Translations under genes and position numbers: made by a program
Source of the DNA: DATBDM01 sp034664425
GTDB taxonomy: Bacteria > Actinomycetota > Thermoleophilia > Solirubrobacterales > Solirubrobacteraceae
DNA length: 64,000 nucleotides
Reading direction: 5' to 3'
Assembly (NCBI GenBank): GCA_034664425.1
Contig: JAXDHR010000096.1
Location: forward strand, 1 to 64,000
The notes under the pieces: generated by a model
Databases searched by the model: none
What the model saw: only the letters and a program-made list of their open reading frames with translations
What the model was told of the DNA's origin: nothing
Shown here: piece by piece, positions 8,045 to 15,418 of the stretch
Position numbering within the stretch: position 1 is the first letter of the stretch
Layout of the letters: each line of letters starts with the position of its first letter

Positions 8045-8494
8045 ATGGCGCATCTGTTCATCTGCCCGAACTGCGGCAACCGGTCGACGGCGACCGAGCG
8101 CACGGCGGGCTTCCGGAACCAGCCGCGGGGATGCTCCAAGTGCGGCTTCGGCTTCCTCTTCGAGCTCCTGGACGACTACTACCCGGCGCCCAACGCGGCG
8201 TTCTTCGTCTGCGACCAGTCCGGCCGCGTGATCGGCTGCGGGCGCGGCTCGCGCGAGCTGACCGGCCTCTCCGACGAGAAGGTCATCGGCCGCCCGGTCG
8301 CCGACGTGCTCGGCCTCGACTTCGAGGGCGAGACCGACCACGTGAGCACGGTGCTCGAGTGGGGCGTCCGCCAGCTCGGCAAGCCGGTCGTGGTCAACGC
8401 CGAGGGCGATCTGCCCGCCAAGGCGGTGGCGGATCTCTTTCCCGCATACGATGACGACGGCGGCCTGCTGCTCGTATTGACGCCCGCCAAGTAG
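8045..8494 (+). CDS. zinc-ribbon and PAS-like domain protein
   Basis: A 149-residue protein. The N-terminus carries a four-cysteine zinc ribbon (CPNCG at 8-12, CSKCGFGF at ~35-42), followed by a PAS-like domain (NAAFFVCDQSGRVIGCGRG, then LTGLSDEKVIGRPVADVLG). There is no attached kinase, cyclase or DNA-binding output domain, so it may act as a small sensor or adaptor. It lies between ruvB and secDF on the same strand; a TACGCT hexamer 10 bases before the ATG could be its -10. The ligand is unknown. Confidence 0.75.
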   Translation: MAHLFICPNCGNRSTATERTAGFRNQPRGCSKCGFGFLFELLDDYYPAPNAAFFVCDQSGRVIGCGRGSRELTGLSDEKVIGRPVADVLGLDFEGETDHVSTVLEWGVRQLGKPVVVNAEGDLPAKAVADLFPAYDDDGGLLLVLTPAK

Positions 8495-8523
8495 CACCCT
8501 CGCTCTACCCTTCCTCCGTCGCC

Positions 8524-11436
8524 ATGACCGAACGCCGCCGCTCGCTGCTGATCCTGCTGATCGTCCTCGGCCTCATCGCCGGGTCGCTCGTGGCGATCGC
8601 CAGCAAGCCGACGAAGCTCGGTCTCGACCTCAAGGGCGGCGTCCAGCTCGTCTACCTGGCCAAGCCGACCCCGCAGCAGCCGACGGTCACGCAGGACGCG
8701 CTCGGCCGCGCGCTGGACATCATGCGCCAGCGCGTCGACGCGTTCGGCGTCGCCGAGCCGGAGCTGTCGCTGCTCGGCTCCAACCAGATCGAGGTCAGCC
8801 TGCCGGGCGTCTCTGACGCGCAGCGTGCGGCCAACCAGGTCGGATCGACCGCCCAGCTGTTCTTCTACGACTGGGAGGCGAACATCCTCGATGCCTCCTG
8901 CAAGACCGATCCCACCCAGGTCAACGGCGGTCAGCAGCCGACGGCGGGGCTCTACAAGGCGGTCCAGCAGGCGGGCAAGTGCAAGCCGCAGGTCGATGGC
9001 AACAACAACGCCGCCGCGGCCCCGCGCTACTACGCGTTCGACAAGGTCTCGCACAAGCCGTTCGCGAACGGCCAGCCGTTCGACTCGGCGGCTGCCGCGG
9101 GCCAGGCGCTGACGCCCGCCCAGCGCAGCAGGCTGACCGTGCTGAAGGTCCCGATCGGGATCCTCGTGATCCAGGCCGAGAAGGCGAGCGCGACGTCACC
9201 GCCGCCGGACGCCTACTGGGTCATCCAGGACAACCCGGCGCTGTCGGGCACCGACATCAAGGACCCGAAGCAGAGCTCCGATCAGCAGGGCCAGCCGATC
9301 GTGACGTTCAACTTCACGAGCAAGGGCAGGACGGCCTTCCAGGACATCACGCGCAAGATCGCCCAGCGCGGCCAGGACAACTCGCTGCCTGGCTCGAACG
9401 CGATCGCGAGCTCGCAGCACTTCGCGATCGTGCTCGACAACGCGCTCGTGTCGGCGCCGTACATCAACTACCAGGAGAACCCGGACGGCATCGACGGGGG
9501 CACCGGCGCGCAGATCTCCGGCGGCTTCACCGTCCAGACGGCGCAGGACCTGGCGAAGATCCTCCAGATCGGCGCGCTGCCGATCCGCCTGGACCTGATC
9601 TCGCGCTCGCAGGTCTCCGCGAGCCTAGGCCAGCAAGCGCTCGACCAGGGCCTGATCGCCGGCATCGCCGGCTTCGCCATCGTCGCGCTGTTCCTGATCA
9701 TCTTCTACCGCGTGCTCGGCCTGATCGCGACGGCCGCGCTGGGCATCTACGCGCTCTACTTCTTCGCGCTGATCAAGCTCATCCCGATCACGATGACGCT
9801 GCCGGGCATCGCGGGTCTGATCCTCACGCTGGGCGTGGCTGCGGACGCGAACATCGTCGTCTTCGAGCGCGTCAAGGAGGAGATCCGCGCGGGTCGCGGC
9901 GTGGGGCAGGCGATCATCTCGGGCTACCGCAAGGGCCTGACCGCGATCATCGACGCGAACATCGTGACCTTCCTGGTCGCGTTCATCCTCTTCGTGCTCG
10001 CCACCGCGGGCGTGAAGGGCTTCGCGTTCACGCTCGGCCTCGGCGTTCTCGTCTCCCTGTTCACCGCCGTGGTGGCCACGCAGGCGATCCTCTACTCGCT
10101 GCGCTCGACGCGGATCATCCGCTCGCGGGCGGCGCTCGGAGCGGGCAAGAAGCGCTTCGACTTCCGCTTCGACTACATGGGCAAGTCGAAGTGGTTCTTC
10201 TCGTTCTCCGGATGCATCCTGCTGATCGGCGCGCTGGCGATCTCGGGCAAGGGGATCAACTTCGGGATCGACTTCGACGGCGGCACGCGCCTGACGGTCG
10301 GCCTCGAGCGCTCCGCCAGCGTGGACCAGATCCGCAGCGTGCTCAACCCGCAGGGGCTGACCGACGCGAACGTCCAGACCATCTCCAACCCGCGGCTCGG
10401 CGCCAACGCGGTCCAGATCACCACCAAGCAGCTCGGCAAGCAGGGCATCGACGGCGCGGAGAAGGCGCTCGACAACGCCTTCGGCGTGCGGGGCACGCCC
10501 AACGAGGAGGAGATCGGCCCGAGCTTCGGGCAGAGCGTGGCGAAGTCGGCCGTGATCGCGATCATCGCCTCGCTGCTGGTGATCTCGGTCTACATCGGGC
10601 TCCGGTTCGAGTGGAAGTTCGCCGTCCCGGTGCTGATCGCGCTGATGCACGACGTGCTGATCGTGGCGGGCGTGTACGCCCTCGTGGGCCGGGAGGTGAC
10701 GACGTCGACGGTCGCGGCGCTGCTGACGATCCTGGGCTACTCGCTCTACGACACGATCATCGTGTTCGACCGCGTGCGCGAGAACATCCCGCGGATGCCG
10801 AGCGCCGCCTTCGCGCAGATCGTCAACCGCTCGATGTCCGAGGTCATCACGCGCTCGCTCGCGACGAGCTTCTGCACCCTGCTGCCGGTGCTCTCGCTGC
10901 TGCTGTTCGGCGGCGCGACGCTGAAGGACTTCGCGTTCGCCCTGCTCGTCGGCGTGGCCTCGGGCACGTACTCGTCGATCTTCATCGCCGGCCCGGTGCT
11001 CACCCACTGGAAGGAGCGCGAGCCGGTCTATCGTGCCCGCGAGACCCGCATCGAGCGCGATCTCGGCGAGGTGCCCGCGTACGCGACCACCGCCCAGGGC
11101 GGTCCCGTCGACGTCGCCCCGTCGCAGCGCCGGCGGCCGGCGGCCGCGTCGGCCGATCCGGCCCAGGGCGTCTCCCAGCGCGAGTTCGACGAGATGGTCA
11201 AGAACCTCGGGCTCGACGAGGCGACCGCGCGCAGCGCACCGGCCGCGGCGGGGCCGCCGGCCGCCGCCGGCGGGCCGCAGCGGCCGGCCGGCGGGCGCCG
11301 CGCGCGCTCCCGCGCCGCCGGCCCGACGGGCGCCACGCCGGCGCCGCGCGAGCCGCGGCCGCCCGAGGACGGCAACGGCGACGGCGAGTCCGGCCGCCGG
11401 CCGCCGAACCGCCGGCCACACGGGAGGAACCGCTGA
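8524..11436 (+). CDS. secDF: protein translocase subunit SecDF, fused
   Basis: A 970-residue fusion of SecD and SecF, which use the proton gradient to pull secreted proteins through SecYEG. The SecD half begins with a membrane segment (LLILLIVLGLIAGSLVAIA), then GLDLKGGVQLVY, the large P1 periplasmic domain and five membrane segments (GVAADANIVVFERVKEE motif). The SecF half begins near residue 545 (FRFDYMGKSKWFF, then GINFGIDFDGGTRL near 577) and contains the equivalent LYDTIIVFDRVREN. About 120 residues rich in Pro, Ala and Arg follow the last membrane segment and are probably cytoplasmic and disordered. Many actinobacteria keep secD and secF separate, so the fusion is notable. Confidence 0.95.
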   Translation: MTERRRSLLILLIVLGLIAGSLVAIASKPTKLGLDLKGGVQLVYLAKPTPQQPTVTQDALGRALDIMRQRVDAFGVAEPELSLLGSNQIEVSLPGVSDAQRAANQVGSTAQLFFYDWEANILDASCKTDPTQVNGGQQPTAGLYKAVQQAGKCKPQVDGNNNAAAAPRYYAFDKVSHKPFANGQPFDSAAAAGQALTPAQRSRLTVLKVPIGILVIQAEKASATSPPPDAYWVIQDNPALSGTDIKDPKQSSDQQGQPIVTFNFTSKGRTAFQDITRKIAQRGQDNSLPGSNAIASSQHFAIVLDNALVSAPYINYQENPDGIDGGTGAQISGGFTVQTAQDLAKILQIGALPIRLDLISRSQVSASLGQQALDQGLIAGIAGFAIVALFLIIFYRVLGLIATAALGIYALYFFALIKLIPITMTLPGIAGLILTLGVAADANIVVFERVKEEIRAGRGVGQAIISGYRKGLTAIIDANIVTFLVAFILFVLATAGVKGFAFTLGLGVLVSLFTAVVATQAILYSLRSTRIIRSRAALGAGKKRFDFRFDYMGKSKWFFSFSGCILLIGALAISGKGINFGIDFDGGTRLTVGLERSASVDQIRSVLNPQGLTDANVQTISNPRLGANAVQITTKQLGKQGIDGAEKALDNAFGVRGTPNEEEIGPSFGQSVAKSAVIAIIASLLVISVYIGLRFEWKFAVPVLIALMHDVLIVAGVYALVGREVTTSTVAALLTILGYSLYDTIIVFDRVRENIPRMPSAAFAQIVNRSMSEVITRSLATSFCTLLPVLSLLLFGGATLKDFAFALLVGVASGTYSSIFIAGPVLTHWKEREPVYRARETRIERDLGEVPAYATTAQGGPVDVAPSQRRRPAAASADPAQGVSQREFDEMVKNLGLDEATARSAPAAAGPPAAAGGPQRPAGGRRARSRAAGPTGATPAPREPRPPEDGNGDGESGRRPPNRRPHGRNR

Positions 11437-11723
11437 TGGGCGCGCTCGTCTGGATCATGATCGGGCTGGCCATCTGGCACTTCACGGTCTTCCTGCCCGA
11501 CCGCTTCGCGGGCGGCATCGTCGGGGCGTTCCTCGGCGCGCTGCTCGGCTCGTTCATCTTCGGCCTGATCATCAACCTCGGGTCGATCCCGGGGCGCAAC
11601 GACACCCACCTGCTCACCGGCCTCGAGGCGGTCCCGGGCGCGATCATCGGCCTCGGCATCGTCTACTTCATGGGCGTGCGGGCCGAGCGCGAGCACGCCG
11701 GCGCCGCCGGGCTTCCCGCATAG
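11436..11723 (+). CDS. small membrane protein, GlsB/YeaQ/YmgE-like
   Basis: A 95-residue, very hydrophobic protein with three membrane segments and the glycine-zipper-like patterns GGIVGAFLGALLGSFIFG and GAIIGLGIVYFMG. This resembles the transglycosylase-associated/stress-response YeaQ-YmgE family, although it is longer at the N-terminus. The ATG overlaps the secDF stop by one base (TGATG), so it is co-translated with secDF. Function in this family is poorly known. Confidence 0.7.
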   Translation: MGALVWIMIGLAIWHFTVFLPDRFAGGIVGAFLGALLGSFIFGLIINLGSIPGRNDTHLLTGLEAVPGAIIGLGIVYFMGVRAEREHAGAAGLPA

Positions 11724-11737
11724 GACGGCGCCACCGT

Positions 11738-11743
11738 TAGGGT
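11738..11743 (+). promoter_or_regulatory. -10 element, leaderless promoter of the secreted phosphodiesterase-like gene
   Basis: TAGGGT lies 7 bases before ATG 11751. Together with the absence of a Shine-Dalgarno sequence it suggests a leaderless transcript, and it supports ATG 11751 over the in-frame GTG at 11742, which would overlap the -10. Confidence 0.45.
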
Positions 11744-11750
11744 GGCGTCC

Positions 11751-12764
11751 ATGCTCAGACGGATCCCCCTCACGGTCGCGGCCGTCCTCGCCGCTTCGCT
11801 CGCCGCCGCCCCCGGCGCGTCGGCGCGGACCACCGACGTGAGAGTCATGACGCGCAACGTCTACCTCGGCGCCGACCTGCCGCCGATCGCCCTCGCTGAC
11901 AAGGGCGCCGGCTTCGAGGCGGCCGCCGGGCGGCTCGTCGACACGGTCACGGCCAGCGACCCGAAGGGCCGCATGAAGGCGATCGCCGACGAGATCGCCG
12001 CGGCGAGGCCCGACCTCGTCGGCCTGCAGGAGGTCTCGCTCTACCGCAGGGGACCCAAGGGCAGCCCGAAGCCGGCGAAGACGGTCATCTACGACTACCT
12101 CGCGCTGATCCGCTCCGAGCTCGCCAAGCGCGGCCGGCGGTACTCGGTCGCCGCCAAGGACTACGGCCTCGACGTCGAGGGCCCGACGAACAAGGGCTAT
12201 GACCTGAGGCTGTCGCTCGGCGACGTCACGCTCGCTCGCAAGGGGGTGAAGGTCGCGCACGAGCGGGTCGGCGTGTTCGCCGACCAGCTGTCGTTCGCGA
12301 GCCCGCAGCTCGGGAACGTCTCGCCCGGCCGGACCTGGAACGCGCTCGACGCGACGGTGCGGGGTGCGCGCCTGCACCTCGTCAACACGCACCTCGAGGC
12401 CTACGACCAGGCCACTCGCCTCAAGCAGGCGCAGGAGCTCGTGAAGGGTCCGCTGAGGTCCGGCCGCACGACGATCCTCGTCGGCGACCTCAACGCAGGT
12501 CCGCTCCAGTCGGACCCCGGCGACCGGCCCCCGTATCAGGTGATCGCCGACGCGGGCTTCAAGCCGCGCCGCTCGGCCAGGAGCTCGTGCTGCTTCACCG
12601 ACCTCGCGAAGAACGCGGGCTGGGACCACAACGTCGACTGGATCATGACCAAGCCGGGCGTGAAGCTCGTCAGGTCGACGCTCACGGGTCGCGAGTGGAC
12701 CCCCTCCGGCCTGCACCCCTCCGACCACGGCGGCGTGGTCAGCGTCCTGCGTCTGAAGCGCTAG
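11751..12764 (+). CDS. secreted endonuclease/exonuclease/phosphatase-family protein
   Basis: A 337-residue protein with a Sec signal peptide (MLRRIPLTVAAVLAASLAAA, cleavage near ASA-RT). The mature part has the EEP fold motifs: RNVYLGADL, the metal-binding Glu of GLQEV, NTHLEAY, GDLNAGP and the terminal catalytic SDHGGV. The family cleaves phosphodiesters in nucleic acids, phospholipids (sphingomyelinase type) or inositol phosphates. A Cys pair (SSCCFTD) may form a disulfide outside the cell. The substrate is undetermined. Confidence 0.82.
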   Translation: MLRRIPLTVAAVLAASLAAAPGASARTTDVRVMTRNVYLGADLPPIALADKGAGFEAAAGRLVDTVTASDPKGRMKAIADEIAAARPDLVGLQEVSLYRRGPKGSPKPAKTVIYDYLALIRSELAKRGRRYSVAAKDYGLDVEGPTNKGYDLRLSLGDVTLARKGVKVAHERVGVFADQLSFASPQLGNVSPGRTWNALDATVRGARLHLVNTHLEAYDQATRLKQAQELVKGPLRSGRTTILVGDLNAGPLQSDPGDRPPYQVIADAGFKPRRSARSSCCFTDLAKNAGWDHNVDWIMTKPGVKLVRSTLTGREWTPSGLHPSDHGGVVSVLRLKR

Positions 12765-12770
12765 ACGCCT

Positions 12771-12792
12771 CACCGAGGCGCCGATCTCGGTG
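12771..12792 (+). terminator. hairpin after the secreted phosphodiesterase-like gene
   Basis: CACCGAG and CTCGGTG form a perfect 7-bp stem around an 8-base loop starting 7 bases after the stop codon. There is no T-tract. A second small inverted repeat (CGCCTG/CAGGCG) sits at 12830-12845. This is a possible factor-dependent or intrinsic-like transcription end; function is inferred. Confidence 0.35.
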
Positions 12793-12864
12793 GCTGCCGG
12801 GGACGCTGTCAACGGCGTCTGCACGCGCACGCCTGACGGCAGGCGTTCCGTCCGGGCCGCGACG

Positions 12865-12870
12865 TACGTT
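12865..12870 (+). promoter_or_regulatory. -10 element, leaderless promoter of recJ
   Basis: TACGTT lies 8 bases before the GTG at 12879, with no Shine-Dalgarno sequence in between, which fits the TANNNT leaderless pattern seen elsewhere in the window. Confidence 0.4.
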
Positions 12871-12878
12871 CGCGGGCC

Positions 12879-15338
12879 GTGTCACCGCTTCCGGCCCGCA
12901 TCGAGCTCGATCCCTACGACTTCGCCGCCGCCCGCGGGCTCGCCGCGACGCTCGGCGTCTCGCACGTCCTCGCCCAGGTGCTGGTCCGCCGCGGCCTCGG
13001 CGAGCCGGACGCTGCGCGCGCCTTCCTGGCCGCCGCGGACGCGTATCCGCTCGACGCCTTCCGCGGCCTGCGCGCCGCCGCGGGGCGCATTCTCGGCCAC
13101 ATCGGGCGGCGCTCCCGGATCACGGTGCACGGGGACTATGACGTCGACGGCGTCTGCTCGACCGCCGTGCTCGTGCGCGTGCTGCGGACGCTCGGCGCCG
13201 ACGTCGACTGGTACCTGCCGAGCCGCATCGACGACGGCTACGGCCTCGCCGCGGCGACGGTCGAGCGGCTCGCCGCACGCGGCACCGACCTGCTGATCAC
13301 GGCCGACTGCGCGATCACGGCCGTCGAGGAGGTCGCGGCCGCGCGCTCGGCGGGCATCGACGTGGTGGTCACCGACCACCACAGCCCGCGGGCGGACGGG
13401 CGCCTGCCCGACGCGCCGATCGTGCATCCGCGCGTGGGCGGCTACCCGTGCACGGACCTGTGCGCCACGGCGGTCGCGCACAAGCTCGCCCAGGCGCTGC
13501 TCGCCGGAGCGGGGGAGGATGCAGCGCTCGCCGACGAGGACCTCGATCTCGTCGCGCTCGCGACCGTCGCCGACGTCGTCCCGCTGCTCGGCGAGAACCG
13601 CCGCCTCGTGCGCGAGGGTCTGCGCGCGCTCGCGTCCACCCGCAAGCCGGGCCTGCGGGCGCTGATGGCGGTCGCGCGGGTCGATCCGGGAGAGCTCGAC
13701 GCCGGCTCGATCGGCTTCCGGCTCGCCCCCCGGATCAACGCCGCCGGGCGGCTGCACCGCGCCGACGCCGGGCTCGAGCTGGTACTGACCGAGGATCCCG
13801 AGCGCGCTCGCGCGGTCGCGGCGGAGCTCGATGCGGTCAACGCCGAGCGGCGCGACGTCGAGACCCGCATCCGCTTCGAGGCCGAGGCGCTGGTAGCCGA
13901 GGCCGGTCCGGCGCCGGCCTACGTCCTCGCCGGTGAGGGCTGGCACCCGGGCGTGATCGGGATCGTCGCGGCGCGGATCGCCGAGCGCCACCACCGGCCG
14001 GCCGTGCTGATCGCCCTCGACGGCGACGGGGGCACCGGCTCGGGCCGCTCGATCCCGCGGTTCGACCTGCTCGGCGGGCTCGAAGCGGCGAGCGGCCACC
14101 TGCTCCGCCACGGAGGCCACCGCGCGGCCGCCGGCCTGACGATCGAGCGTGCCGCGGTCGACGGCTTCCGCGCGGCCTTCTGCGGCCACGCCGCCGAGGT
14201 GCTCACCCCCGACGACCTCGTGCCCAAGATCCGCGTCGACGCCGTCGCTCCGGGCGACGCGCTGACGCTCGGCCTCGCGGAGGAGCTCGAGCGCCTGGCG
14301 CCGTTCGGCCAGGCGAACCCGGCGCCCGCATTGCTCGTCCCCGGCGCGCAGCTCTCCGATCCGCGCGCGATCGGGGAGGGGCGCCACGTCGCCTTCACCC
14401 TGCAGGCGGGCGGCGCGCGCTCGCACTGCGTGCACTTCGGGGCCGGCAACCGGCTGCCCGCCGAGCCCGGCGAGCCGATCGACGCCGCCGTGCGGCTCGA
14501 GGTCAACCGCTGGAACGGAACCGTCGAGCCGCGACTCGTGCTGCGCCAGGCCGTTCCGGCGCCCGCCCGGCCGATCGAGGTCGTCGGCGAGCTCGGCTAC
14601 TCCGACGCCGTGGCCGCCGAGCTGGCCCGCGATCTCGCCCGCGGGGACCGGCCCGCGCCGGGACCGCCCGCCGCCGCGATCGACGTGGCGGCTGAGCACG
14701 TCCGCGACCTGCGCGGCAGCGGCATCGCGGGCGTGCTCTGCGACCTCGTCGCGAGCGGCGAGGCGGTGCTCGCCGTCACCGCCCATCCCGCCCAGCGCGC
14801 GCGGGCCCTGCGCGGGCGCGCGGGCGGCTTCGCCGTCTGCTCGTGGGCCGCGCTGGCCGACGACCCCGGCATGGCAGCCGGCTTCGCCCATCTCGTGGCC
14901 GTCGACCCGCCCCCCTACGCGCATCTGCTCGCCTTGCTCGAACGTACGTCCGCGGGCGCCTGGGCGCACCTGGCATGGGGGCAGCCTGAGCTAGCATTCG
15001 CTCAACGCATCCATCAGTGGGACTACGCCCTGCGCGACCCGCTGACCGCCCTCTACCGGCATCTGCGCCGGACGGGGGAGGCCCGCGGGGAGGCCTGCGA
15101 AACGGCGCTCCGGGGCGAGGGACCGCAGCCGAGGACGCCGGCGCTCGCCGGGCGCCTCGTGCGGGTCCTCACGGAGCTCGACCTCGTCGTCCTCGACCGC
15201 GAGGGGCCGGCCCTTCGGACGGTCGACACCCCCGCGCGCACCGCGCTGGAGCGCTCGGCCGCCTTCCGGGCCTACCATCGGTGTCTCGAGGACGGACTGA
15301 CATTCCTGACCAGCCACAGCATCCGAGCAGCAGCCTGA
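12879..15338 (+). CDS. recJ: single-stranded-DNA-specific 5'-3' exonuclease RecJ
   Basis: An 819-residue DHH-family nuclease used in recombination and mismatch/base-excision repair. Motif I HGDYDVDG, motif II TADCAI (usually TVDNGI; the Asp is kept), motif III VTDHHSP and the DHHA1 signature GSGRSIPRFDLLGGL with GGHRAAAG are all visible. An OB-like domain and a roughly 250-residue C-terminal extension follow, longer than in E. coli RecJ but common in actinobacteria. GTG start chosen because it follows a -10-like hexamer and gives the normal N-terminus (PLPARIELDPYD). Confidence 0.9.
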   Translation: MSPLPARIELDPYDFAAARGLAATLGVSHVLAQVLVRRGLGEPDAARAFLAAADAYPLDAFRGLRAAAGRILGHIGRRSRITVHGDYDVDGVCSTAVLVRVLRTLGADVDWYLPSRIDDGYGLAAATVERLAARGTDLLITADCAITAVEEVAAARSAGIDVVVTDHHSPRADGRLPDAPIVHPRVGGYPCTDLCATAVAHKLAQALLAGAGEDAALADEDLDLVALATVADVVPLLGENRRLVREGLRALASTRKPGLRALMAVARVDPGELDAGSIGFRLAPRINAAGRLHRADAGLELVLTEDPERARAVAAELDAVNAERRDVETRIRFEAEALVAEAGPAPAYVLAGEGWHPGVIGIVAARIAERHHRPAVLIALDGDGGTGSGRSIPRFDLLGGLEAASGHLLRHGGHRAAAGLTIERAAVDGFRAAFCGHAAEVLTPDDLVPKIRVDAVAPGDALTLGLAEELERLAPFGQANPAPALLVPGAQLSDPRAIGEGRHVAFTLQAGGARSHCVHFGAGNRLPAEPGEPIDAAVRLEVNRWNGTVEPRLVLRQAVPAPARPIEVVGELGYSDAVAAELARDLARGDRPAPGPPAAAIDVAAEHVRDLRGSGIAGVLCDLVASGEAVLAVTAHPAQRARALRGRAGGFAVCSWAALADDPGMAAGFAHLVAVDPPPYAHLLALLERTSAGAWAHLAWGQPELAFAQRIHQWDYALRDPLTALYRHLRRTGEARGEACETALRGEGPQPRTPALAGRLVRVLTELDLVVLDREGPALRTVDTPARTALERSAAFRAYHRCLEDGLTFLTSHSIRAAA

Positions 15339-15418
15339 CGCCCGCCGAGGCCGACGGCGACGGCGACGGCCGCGCGCGCCCCCGGGTCGCGGGCGGCTCA
15401 CCGGAGGCGGACGTCGCG

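Noticed and set aside
12830..12845. CGCCTG/CAGGCG inverted repeat as a recJ operator
   Set aside because: Too short (6-bp arms) and such repeats are common by chance at this base composition.
15017..15418. Upstream extension of rel from an ATG inside recJ
   Set aside because: The extra 130 residues are Arg/Pro/Gly-rich out-of-frame recJ sequence; a Shine-Dalgarno and normal protein length support GTG 15419.
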